NCBI GenBank assembly: GCA_964030785.1
Contig: OZ034972.1
Span: forward strand, 13,463,231-13,527,230
Length of the DNA: 64,000 nt
Source of the DNA: Siderastrea siderea
Lineage: Eukaryota; Cnidaria; Anthozoa; Scleractinia; Rhizangiidae
Reading direction: 5' to 3'
Part shown: in pieces, positions 37,503 through 50,198 of the stretch
Position numbering within the stretch: position 1 is the stretch's first letter
Layout of the letters: each line of letters begins with the position of its first letter
Notes under the pieces: model-generated
Seen by the model: only the letters and a program-made list of their open reading frames with translations
Databases searched by the model: none
What the model was told of the DNA's origin: nothing
Made by a program: the position numbers and the translations under genes

Positions 37503-40500
37503 ATGGACAAAAGACCATTATTTCTCGGAAAAGGCCGTGGTAGAGGCCGTGGGAATGAAAAAAGTGGAGCAAAGCCTTCGAAGCCGGCGGGACGGGCAGG
37601 CGGGAATCATGTGCCGTCAATCTCCAAAAGGGATTGCGGTAGTGCGGTAATCGGCGGTGGAAAATCTCCCAAGGCTACTGAAGCTTCCAAGGAAAGAATG
37701 GAAAAGGCGGATAAAATAAAGGAGTCGGCGAAAAGGTACATGGAGAAAGCTGAAGACGAGTTTGAAGACTCTTCTGAGGACGAAGAAATCAACGACAGTG
37801 AAATCTTGAACAACACATTCAAGAACTACAAGAATACGTCACAAGGTATTAATATTTTAAACGCACAGTAAACTAGGTGCTTTTTTGTAATGTCTGTCCA
37901 TTAGAGAAAAAATGTGCAATATAGGAGCGCTTGGTTTGGTATGCTGCCACATCGTGTACAGTACCCTGGAGATAGGTAAAATTAATTTCTTCTTTCAATG
38001 AGTGATCAATATTTGAACTCTCCTTACGATATCAATACTCGACCAGGCAGTGTTTCTTCTTAGGTTCCTAGTCCAAAAGTCCAAAAAAGTCCCAAATTCC
38101 CATTCATGAAATCCCCAGAAAAATGACAACACAACCACAATTTTTTTTCAGTGAAAAAGCGCTTCTCCCCAAATCCAGGGACTTTTATTTCACAGCTGTC
38201 AAAATGTCAACAACATCAATCAACTCGCGCACGAAACTTATTACTCCCATTGAATTGGATTTCCAGTGCGATCTAACAACAAACTCTTTCTTTGCTAAAT
38301 GGGGAGTAAAAAATAGTCCTGAACAGCCAGACTGTTTGAAAGAATGGATGAAATCATCTACACAGGAAAAATATATTAATTTTTATGCAAAATGGAAGAT
38401 TTTTGAAAATAATTTATTGTATTAAAAGCCAAAACAAAACATAAACAAAAACAGAAGACAAAACAAAAAATCCGCTCAGGATGTTCTTGCCAGAGTAGCC
38501 CATCATTTATTACTGAATTCTGTAGATTTTGCATTTGACTCCAACAGAAAGACTAATATTGCACCTTTTATAAACATGTGAAGTTGTGATCTTTAAACTT
38601 CAAAACTCAACTAACAATAAATTAATGACAAATCATAAGACCCACACCTGCATGCTTTGGGTAACCTGTAGCCATGAGATCATGCATGTGCTGGACTTGT
38701 GACTTTGTCATTTTAGCCAGATCCCACAAGTATAACTGAAAAATTAATAACATTGACCCTTTTTATACTAGAGACGCATTGTCTGTCTGGGATGAACTTG
38801 GGCAAACAACGTTTAATTCATCTGGTCATGCATCTGGTATTTCGTCATATATAAAGGTGGGCACGAGAGAGACCATCCATCGAGACAAACTGTCTGCTTT
38901 TGATCATCTTGAAAGATGATGTACATTGATGAACGGATAATCTGGCTTGTACCCGTCTTTATGCAAGACAAACTGTGAGATGCATGACCAGATGAACTAA
39001 ACATTGATTGCCCAAGTTTGGCCTAGACCGATAATGCAGCACTGGTGTAAAAACAACCATTTTTATTTTATTTTCTGTGGTTAATCATATTACATAGACA
39101 ACCAATGAACAAAAAAGTGGATCCAAATCCACCGATCATAGCACACAAAGTTGACCTTTTGTTCCCATGAAATGGAACTTCTGAAGTCCTGCTGCAATGA
39201 TTGATGGCAGTGAAAAACGTAACTACTGGTTGAGTCTTGAACTTCAGAGATGCATGTTATTGAAAGGTGCAGTAATACCACTAGAAAGAGCACCTTCAAA
39301 TTAGCAAAATGGGTGAATAAGATAATTTAGACCTTTAAATCTTGGTAAGATATGGTTATTGGTAATAGATTTTAGCTGTTACAGGTGTGTGTATGGGGGC
39401 ATGTAAATCTTGCATATTCAGTAGGCAAGGAACTGCTACCAGCTGACTTTTAGCCTGAAAATGAAAGCTGGGCATCTGAGGGGCATGTTTCTTTTTTATA
39501 TTTTGTACATGAATTTTAAATGGATTTATGCAAAGAGTAGGTGTGCATAGGATGCCCTGGTAACCACAACACACTAGCTGCACTATCTGTACTGACAGGA
39601 AATGTTGAAAATAATTTTTATTGCCTTTTCTTTGCAGTCAATGACAATGAAGTAGACCTGAAAAAAGCTGCCCAGTATTTGCTTGACTCCTGTAAACCTG
39701 GTGCAAGTGTGTGTTTAATATGCATTGCCTCCATCAGGCACATTGATGCTGTGAGTTTACTCAGTGTGGCTAAAATAAGATCACAGATGTCTGTTGACAA
39801 GGATACATATTTTTTTCTGTGCCACGAACCACTGATTTCACTATGCGGTTTGAAAGAGATGAACATATTATGTCCACGTTTGTTGACTGCAGGTCAGGCA
39901 AGATGATCCAAGATTGGCTTCGCTTATGATGATTGTGAGTTGAAATTCATTCATTGCATGTTCAGCATTATTAATCTTCTGGTCTGCTTGTGGTCAACAA
40001 ACTTCTGATCAAGGTGAAATCAATGGTCTTTAAAGTGGGCTAAAAAACCTTTTTTCACAGATACCTGACATGGAAAGTAATATCAATTGTCAGGAGCCCT
40101 GTTAATTTTACATGATGGATAAGAACATTTGGATGAACTAGTGCACTTTCATTCAAATGATCAGCATAAGCTAGACTGCCATGTATTGTCCTTTTTACAA
40201 TAACTGAGCGAATTCTCGTGCGCTGATTGGCTAATTTTTATTGTCGATAAGAGTACAGACGCATGAAACACGTAAAGCTGATGCAATCAGCAAAAATTTT
40301 GTCAAACTTTTCAGCGCTGCATTCCTGATGAGGCGAGAATTGTACCACAAATCTAGTAGTCTTCAATGAGGAAATCATCTAAAAAAAATTATGGGTTAAA
40401 ACTGAAGAAATCATTGCAACCGTAGAGTGAAAAGATGAGGATGTTTGTTGAGGATTCAGACCTGAAAATCGGGGGTGAGCGGGAATTTGTGCTGTCAATG

Positions 40501-42756
40501 AAATTAAACTGAACCGTGTTTTAGCGAATTATTTTGTGAACATTTCTCACTGGAATAAAGGTTAGTTGAGCAATTCAAATTTTTCCTTTTATTTCTGGCC
40601 TATTCTTGCTAGAGTTTTAATTTACAAGCCTGTGATTCTCCAAATTACAGCGATGAAATTCAGATTCTGCGGAAATTATATCTTCCATTGACTCTTGCAT
40701 TTCTTTCCTTCATTTAAAAATCAGTTTTGGCTTTTTGTTATTGTAAAAAACAAATTGACGTCAGTTTTTTATGCGTCTGTCCTCTTATTGACGATAAATT
40801 TCATCATAACATTGTCAAAGTTTGTTGTAGATCCACTCGCCTATGGCTCGTGGATCTACAACACTGACAATGTTATAACGAAATTTATCATCAATAAGAG
40901 GACAGGCGCATAAAAAACTGACGTCAATTTGTTAAGTAGCTCAGTGGTTAAAGCATCTGACTTCAAGGTTCCGGAGTGGGGTGGGGGGGGGGGCACTGCA
41001 AATTTCTAGATGGGGGTGTACTGCTGGGACTCTAAAACCCTGTATAAGCACTAGACTACATTCAGCTGAATTTGGCAACCCTATTCTAGACTAGACACCA
41101 AAAATCCTTACCCTATCTCAGACTCAATGAGTGTCCATCCCTATTCTAGACCAGTCTACCAGTCTAACACTTCTGACTAGACTAAGTGTTCAGTTTCCCA
41201 CTAAGTGATAGCCCTACCCCCTTGGGGCATCAAGGACATTTTTTGGTAGTTCATTTCATGACTAACTAAATACACCTTACTTTTTATTTTACTAGTTTTT
41301 AACTTGTTCCAAAGCTCCTGCCAAACAGAAGTGTTTTACACCAGTCTAAGTTGTTAGAACTTTTTCTTTTGCAACAGCCTTGAGTTCATGATCGCAGTGA
41401 TCAATGTTAGTATTTTTTTCAGGTATGGAGCTGCAGCCAGTGCTACTCCACTTTACACCTTCAGTGTATCCAGAAATGGGCCAGAGATGGTGCTGCTTAT
41501 ATTCAGCTTTCTTCGCAAGAAAATTTGTCGCCTGCTGATCTGCCCTGGTACTGGTAAGTATGACCCCTGGCACATGTTTCTCAAAGGCCCCAAGACTTTT
41601 CGGGCTGATCTCGGGTGTGATAACTCACACTGTATCTTGTAAACAAAGAGGTTTCTAAGCATGAAACTTTGCTATAAGTTAAAAATTTCTTTTCTCAATG
41701 ATATGTTAAAATAATGGCTTGGTAAAATGAGTGGTTCATATTTTTACAAATGAAGGGGTGCGTGGAAAAAAGCCCTAAATGACTTCTGATAAACTGCTAA
41801 ATTCTCCTTCCAAATTCCCTTTTATTTGTTTGTGAAACAAAAGGAGAATGTGACATTACATCAAGAGTCACTTGGAACCTTATTCCACGCACCCCTTCAA
41901 ATGGGGGCTGGGACTTTTGAAATGTGTGCCCCTACACCACTGTATATCCTCCATTCCCTTCCTATTTCTTGAAATGGTAGGCTTGATCAAAAGTGTAGAG
42001 TACAAGACGAAAATTTCTTCTTGCTGGCTGCTAGCACATTTTGAGAGTGTAGATTATTTAATAACCAACATTCTCAAAATGTTTCAGAAGCCAGCAATCT
42101 TCCCACCAAAGAATAACATTTCTCCTTGGTTTTTACTTGACGTGCTTTTTTTGTATTTGAAAATTGTAGACTTTTTTCTTTGGGACACAAACTTCAAACA
42201 AATAAACAAAAGGCACATTTTTTACATTATTTTGGATGATTTTCTGAATCTCTGAAACTTCTTAGCAAAGAGTAAAACAGTCTTGATTGTAACACTGGCA
42301 AATGACCACTTTATTGATTGCAGTCAATTTGAGCCTACTCACCAAAAAAACTAATTGAAGATTAAGATATAACGTAATAAGCAAACAGGGAAGCACCCAA
42401 ATAAATTATTGTTTTGCAATTCAAGTGAAAAAGATTGCACTGCCTAAACGAATTAGTCATGTTAGATAAGGTGGTTAATTACTTTTAGATATGGATGTGT
42501 AATTTCTGAGTCATTTTTATTACATGACATTCAGTGTTAACATAATTCCATTGAAAAAGCCCTGATTACGAAAGTTTTGGACATTAAGTGTTCATGTGCA
42601 TCATTTGTTCTGATGTTAAGTTTTTAGACATTTAGATTTGTCAGAAATTTGAATGTCCAGACATTTAAAGTTAAAGTTATTTTTCCTGGACTCATCTAGA
42701 AGGCAAGGGGATGTAGCACCAAAACTTTCAGATGTGCTGTAATAAAGTCATTATTG

Positions 42757-42820
<64 letters not shown>

Positions 42821-45800
42821 CATCATCATTATCATCATTATCATTATCATTATTAAACATTTTGAAGGGGCTGATAATGATACTCACATCTAAGTTATAA
42901 ATAAATACTGTTTAGAATGGGTTCCCTTAAGTGTCAAATTTATTTGTACCAGTCAGAGGCAATACCCAGAACTGGGTGGTTATTATAAAATTTTTGAGGT
43001 TATGTTCATCAAGTGTAATCTGAAAAAGGTTAAGATTAAGATTGCTGATTGCTGTTCAGTATTTATTACAATTTTCCTCTTCCCATTTAGCCCCAAGTGC
43101 AGGTATGAGTTCAAGCAGTCAGAGTGTCCAACGAGATACTTCTGCTTTTGTGAAAAACAGGTACTGTATGAAGTCCAAACTATTGTGAACAATCAGTCCA
43201 TAAACTCGCATCTGAATTTTCTTGTAGATGATGATGTTGGTCACCAATTTGTTGGTTAACACAAAAGCCCCATGTATTGTAGCAGAAGTGAAGTATTGTT
43301 TTTTTAACAACATGTGCATCAATTTATTGACAGAAAATCTGGTTATTGTAGGAATGCTGCTTTATCCTAAATTAGTTAAAATTTAAAATATATACCAGTA
43401 TGTATGTTGAACAAAGCGAAACTTTAAAAAGGAACTGTTCGAAATCATTGGCATGGTACTCTATTGTGTTGTTCCGGAAAATATCCATGCCCCACGGGTT
43501 TTTTAGTTTGAACTTCCCACTGCCCCCCTCTGAAATTTCCAGTGTAGCTTTGTGCTTTCCTTGTTTAAAAAAGATGAGCTTTTGGACCCCCTCCACCCCC
43601 CCCCCCCCCACTACCCTCAAAAATTCCAATGACCCACGTTGGGGTATGGATATTATTTTTCTGGAATGGCACGTTATGCTTGTTAGTTGTAAGTCTGTGT
43701 AAATGAATTTGTTATCCCTGCAGCTCTCCTTATTAGTGCAGCAGCACTATGTTAGCTGCCTTTTGGAATGAACAGCACATTTCCAGATCTTTTGATGGTG
43801 TGCTATAAAACACCATGACTACAATTCAAATGCCACAGCCCACATTCTTCATGATTTGTGTTCAGTGAGTGGGCCTTCTAGTGAAGTGACATTTTTTCAC
43901 ATTAGCCTTGGTCCCTATAACCTGTTTTTCCTCATGTTTTTCCAAGATGTCTGAAGGTAAAACAAAATCCAAGTACAACTCCACATTGCTGTGTGCTCCC
44001 CTACTCCAGCACACTCACTGTGACTTCACTGGGGAGTGTTGCTCTCCATCTGTTAACCCAACAACAATGATGGCAAGATGAGTGTAGTGCCATACAACAA
44101 AGCTCTTTGAGCATCCACCTAGATCACTGCACTAATTGTTAATAATTGTTGTTATATTCTCAGGAAAATCCTTGTTTTGATCCATGGCTGACACCACACT
44201 CCTGTGGTCAGTCTTGTAGTAAGCCGCTCAAACCTGAATGTGGTCATGACTGTCTTCTGCTCTGCCATCCAGGTGTGTTGACCCCTCTGCCTCTCCGTTA
44301 TAGCTTATTTCACTGCTTTGTGCAGTCACCCATTCCACTACTCACCCCAGGGCTTGAAATAATGCCCGGTCAACGGACAATGTCCGGTTTTCACCAGTCA
44401 GATCCTTGGATGGCCAGACAATGTGTCCGGTCATTTAAGCTTGTAAAGAAAAATTTAATGCAGAGATTTTAGGTTTTAAATTTTTCAAGGTTCAATATTA
44501 TTGACATTCGTGAATAATAAGGGGAAAAGATGGAATGAGATCCTACCAGACCAAGAACTTTTAATAAATGATTCGTAATAGTGGTTGTAAAATTTCCGGT
44601 GGTTGCAAATTTTCGCTTTCAAGTATTCTAAATGAAAAAAGAGAGTTGCATGTTAGTATCATTTCCCCGGCCTCATTCTAAGCTTAAATTGTATCAAGTC
44701 AGTGGATATGGGTCTACTTGTATTAGTGTTTCTTGTTGTATATTCAGGTAGTTTGTATTATTATGAGAATCAACTAGATTGCAAGCTTCAATTTCATCAA
44801 CTTCATAACTTTAGAAGGTATTAAAATTTAACCATATTGAAGACATGGAACTGAAGCGATAGTTGTATGCACAAATGTAATGTTGATTTTGCCGAACGTT
44901 GCGGCTGTACCGTGCATTCCACTTTTCCTGCAGTGAGTTTGAGGCTGCATGTACAATAAAGGTGTACAAAATGTACTTGTTTGATATGTAAACATCATGC
45001 AGGAAGGGGGGGGGGGGGGGGAGGGGGAGAGAATTTTAAAGAGACATGACGTAATGGATATTTGCCCGGCCAAAAATAGGTTGTGTCCGAGCAAAACATA
45101 GGTTTGACCAGACAACTTGACCAACGCCAGCCGGGAAATTATTTCAAGCCCTGCACCCCATCACAGAGCTGCAAATAACTGTTGGTCATCGGACAATGTC
45201 CGACTAAAATCAGCCCATGTCCGACGAAATCTCAACTTTGGTCGGACATTATGTCCGGACAATTGTTGTTGCCAAATAACAAGTAAATAATGATGAAAAA
45301 ATAAATATTTCAAAAAGACTTCCACTTAAAAAATAATAATTAAAAAAACTTTTGACCACATTTCTGTTTTGTCCAAGCAAAATGGAGACTTGGTCAGACA
45401 CATATCCTTTCAAAAAAGAAAAAATATTTGCAGCCCTGCATCATAATTCACCCATAAACACAGAGTGGTGAATCACGCTTGAAAATCCTGGGACTGCGCA
45501 CAACAGTGAAATTGGGTTATAGCCTATTTTCACTGCTATGTGCTTAATTCCAAGCTTTCACTTCGCTAGGGAGATAACTGGTTAATATCCTATATGTTTC
45601 TCTATGATATGGGAAGTGGAGATAATCACTGGCTTATATAGCCACTAGCTGAACTGGAAGAGTCACTTATCACATTATTTTGTATTGTCTGACCAAATTT
45701 CTCTAGAGATGTCCCAGTTATTTTTTAGTTTGCTTAGACATGTGGTGTTAGTATAGTCAAACCTTGGAAGGCTCGATTACCACTGCTGCTGCCTCAGGTA

Positions 45801-48800
45801 CAGTAAGTGAGCCTGCACTGACCTCCCCCGAAGGCAGAGGAAGGAAGACCAGACTCGAGAAAGTGGCGGAAATCGAGCCTAACTTTGTGGGACCACTAGA
45901 AATAGTGAGGGTAATTGAGAGACCAGAATGAATATTTTCTTGAAACAACTCAAAACTCAAAACACACCATCAAACAAGATTTAGGTGAGAAATCATCTCG
46001 GTTATTTTTAGAGAAAACTATAATTATTCACAGATGGCTATGCTTGTTATATGCTTGACTTCATCTTTTCTGTGTGGTTTTCTTAGCCACTTTCCTTGAG
46101 GGAACATGGAGTATTTAAACAAAGCCTTTTCAACAAATGACTTAGTAAACATTTTTCTGCTCAAAGTGATTCAAGTGATGAGAATGAAGGAAACAATCAC
46201 CAAGGACAAGATGCCTTGATATTTAGACAAATTCTCCTTGCTAGTTCCATACAAAAGGTATGGAGAACACAAAGGAGAATATGAATTTTCATATCAGGGC
46301 TTAATTAAATTGTTAAATCAATCAGGACTGGGAGAGACTTTCAGGTTTGGCAGTACACAAAAAATGATTATCTCTCTTTCACATGTAGGTCCTTGTCCTC
46401 CTTGTCCTAAGACTGTCCGTGTGTCCTGCCACTGCGGCTCACAGCCACCTGTGGTTAGACGGTGCAGTGCTAAATCTTGGTCGTGCGGCAAGCCATGTGG
46501 GAAGCGTTTGTTTTGTGGTCATCATAACTGCGAGTCTCCGTGTCATTCTGGTATGAGATCATTGAAATGGAGCTTAAGATTTTATCCATTTAAGTATTTA
46601 AAAAAGATTTAAATTTACTATACAAGAGACACATGTAGAACTGATGCTTTGCAGGAAAGAAAGTTTCTTCAGTGGAGAGGTGGTGTTTGTTGTTGGGTTT
46701 TATCCATGGTGCATGGTTTGTTCTCCAGATTCTCCAGTTTTCCTCCATCCTCAAAATCCAGTTCATGTATTTCTAAATTTCAATTGGATCTGGATTCTGA
46801 TGGCCACAGATTTGTCAGCCAGATTTTGACTCATCATGAGAACCCTCAGACCTTAGAAACGGAAAGTTCGGTCATCTGAAATGACCGAACTTTGATCCCT
46901 ACCCGCTAGAAGACAATAGGAGCTGTTGACAGAGCACACAGTCGGATTCTCCTCTGGCCTCTAGTAAACGAATGTTAATCGTCAGTCACACGTCAACACT
47001 TGACGAGGCACACAGTTGGACTCTCGTGTGTTCTCTGGTAAAACGAATGTTAACCATCAGTCACACGTAAACTTTTCACGGTGCTTGCGAAATATCGAAA
47101 CATCCGAGCGCAAGAACCGCTTCGCTTCGTTCTTTTTACTTGCGGTTCAGCTTTTCGATAGTTCACCTCCGCTTCTTCAGACATGCCGTACTGAGCCGAA
47201 TAATATTATTAATAGTCAGGCGAAGCAAGTAAACGCGACAGACAATACGACACGCAGTCAGTCCACTTTTTTCAGTGGGAGATTCGGGAGGGGGAGGCTA
47301 GGTGGGAGGGTGTTATAATTTGAAATTGTTGTACATGCAAACATTAGACGACCTGGACTTGATGTTTTCGATCATTTACTGCAATATTCTAGTCATGAAT
47401 GGGTAATTGGAAAATATATATATTCTCATACTCTCATATTCTCTTATAATTATGCTTCATTCAGTTTCGGTTATCATTAGAAATTAGCAAGGGTAGGGTG
47501 AGTTGAAATTTTTTATTGTCAGGAAGTAAGATATGTTCTTCACTTCCGTTTACAATTCCGCTCAGTGAGTCTATGATTAGTACTGTTTGTGTTACATTGA
47601 ACTGTATGAGGCGCAACACCTGCCAGTTCAGATAGATAAGAATATTAAGTGTGATCTTACATTTTGTGATCAGTACTGTTTATGTTACGTCGAACTGTAT
47701 AAGGCGCAACACCCGCCAGTTCAGATGGATAAAAATATTAAGTGCGATCTTAATTCTGTGATTAGTACTGTTTATGTTACATCGAACTGTATGAGGCGCA
47801 ACACCCGCCAGTTCAGATGGATAAACATATTAGGTGCGATCTTCAATTTTGTGATCAGTACTGTTCATGTTCCATCGAACTGTATAAGGCGCAACACCCG
47901 CCAGTTCAGATGGACAAAAATATTACGTGCGATCTTAATTCTGTGATTAGTACTCTTTATGTTACATCGAGCTGTATGAGGCGCACCACCCGCCAGTTCA
48001 GATGGATAAGTGCGATCTTAAATTTTGTGATCAGTATTGTTTATGTTACATCGAACTGTATGAGGCGCAACACCGGCCAGTTCAGATAAACAAAAATATT
48101 AAGTGCGATCTTAAATACTGTGATTGGCACTGTTTATAAAATTTAAGTCATACCTTGGTTCTGTCCAGCGTTCTTCTTTTATTCTGTTCGACTACTTCCT
48201 TCCATTTGGCATAGTAAACACGAGCCAGTTGTTTAGCACGCGAATACATGTCTCTTTCTTTCTGTTTTCGATTTTCTTGGCCTCTCTTTCCATAATCCGA
48301 GACAATCGTTTTCTTTTGTTTCTTTCATTTCTTATCCTGCGTTTCTCATCGATTGAATTTTCACGCGAGCGTCGAGACATGATCGTTCTTTCGAAAGCGC
48401 GCGCTTTCCCTTCAATTCCCGCTTCCAAGACTTGTAACGCGATCGCTGGCTAAGTTGCCTCTGGCTTGCGTGTGCGCCCGCTATTCCATAATCCGATATA
48501 CCAAATTCGAATGGGCAGCGGCTTATCGCAAAACAATAGCGAAAATTGCTTATTACAGGGAAAGTACAACAAAGGAATTTTGAGCAAATTGATCTCTGCG
48601 GTGCAAATTACCGAAATACATCACAATGATAACGTTAGGGATGACACCGTTGTTTTCGATGATGTGAAACTTTTTGTTTTTAATTAAAAAAAGCACTCGT
48701 GATTATTATATATCATCATCGCGTCTGCACTCGACAAAAATCGTAGTGTCTTCACACAGGTAGCGCGACCACTGAAAGATCCTACAAAAGTTCGAAAAAC

Positions 48801-50159
48801 AACTCAAGAAGCTTGAATGTTGCCCCATTTTCAGGTTTCCATCGTAGCGAAAAAGCTAGGGTTTCAAATTCGACGGGTGAAATGTGCCAGATGTATGTTT
48901 TCCGCCGCAAATCAAACTCCAAGTGCGAGCGTTGAAAACGGCAATCAAGATCAAATTCCCTTACACTCTATGATTGGCTTAAACGATGGATTCACTTAAT
49001 TAGATTTTCAAGCATTTAATTAGATCAATGTTAGCGTCCATAGCAACTAAGGCTTCCAACAGCGAGCCAAAGAATCCTCTATGAGGGTTCTCATGATAGT
49101 TTTTTTTTTAACTAAGAAAGAATAATATTATAAGAGCAAAGCTATAAAAAACCCTGCTAGGAAAATCAGTAGGGCACTGCTTGAAGAAGCCACACTCTCT
49201 CTTTTTCTCTAGGCGATTGCCTGCCATGTCCTAAGGAAAGCTTACAGAGCTGTCTGTGTGGCAACGTGAAGAGTAAAAGACCCTGTACCAGTCCAGAGTT
49301 TCAGTGTGAACAGGTATGTACATCATTAAGGGATCATTTGAAAATGCTTGATTTGACACTTCTAAGTGAAGCAAACCAACATATTGAAAGAATGAAAGTT
49401 GTGAATCATGTAGAATTCTATAACTAAACAATTCACGTACAATACACATGTATGTTATGAGGTACATGAAATATTTTTGTGTATATTACTGAAAAGTGAT
49501 GATAAAAATGTCTTAATCTATTCTATACCTTTCAGGTTTGTAACAAAGTCTTGTCATGTGGCCATCACAGATGTGAACAAGTATGTCATGCAGATGACTG
49601 TGGTGACTGTCCAAGAACAGGTGACAGGAAATGTCCGTGTGGACAAACTTGTAAGTACAGTATGCTGAAGATCAACAGTATGGCTCTTTTTAGTATGCAA
49701 AACAGGCTTGCTTGGGTATTTAAAGGTTTTGCACTTTTGGTAGCAGAGTTCTAAAATAATGGTTTCTGTGCCCAGTTTTTTCAACATGAAAGATACTTGC
49801 AAGAATCACAGCTGTTTTATAGCAAGTCATGACAGGTCCTCTGAGTTTTTCTGCTGTTTCCTTAGCCTGCGAATACAGCCGCCTCTCCGCGCTCCGGCCA
49901 CTTGCTCATGGCAAGCGGCCAGAGCGCGGTGAGGCGGCTGTATTCGCAGGCTAGTGTTCTTCTCAGTAAGAATAAGGATAAGAGCCATCTGAGAATAAAG
50001 GCCCAGTTTTTTAATGCAGGTTTAAGCTAACCCATTTTATTCAGTTTTATAATATTATTAATGAGGGTATACTGTTACAAATCATTTCTGCCCTAACTTC
50101 TGACCTTGGCTTCATTTTAAACTGTATGTTAAAGTGAGCAGCAATGAAATTGCTTTTAG

Positions 50160-50198
<39 letters not shown>

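Noticed and set aside
39751..39906. Read-through of NFXL1 exon 2 as an alternative end
   Set aside because: The next exon at 41423 restores the RING-like Cys-His pattern in phase, so the read-through frame is intron.
42696..42887. Poly-Asn protein
   Set aside because: Translation of a (TTA)n microsatellite.
47535..48125. CRISPR-like array
   Set aside because: The repeats are directly tandem with no unique spacers, in an animal intron; a minisatellite is the correct description.
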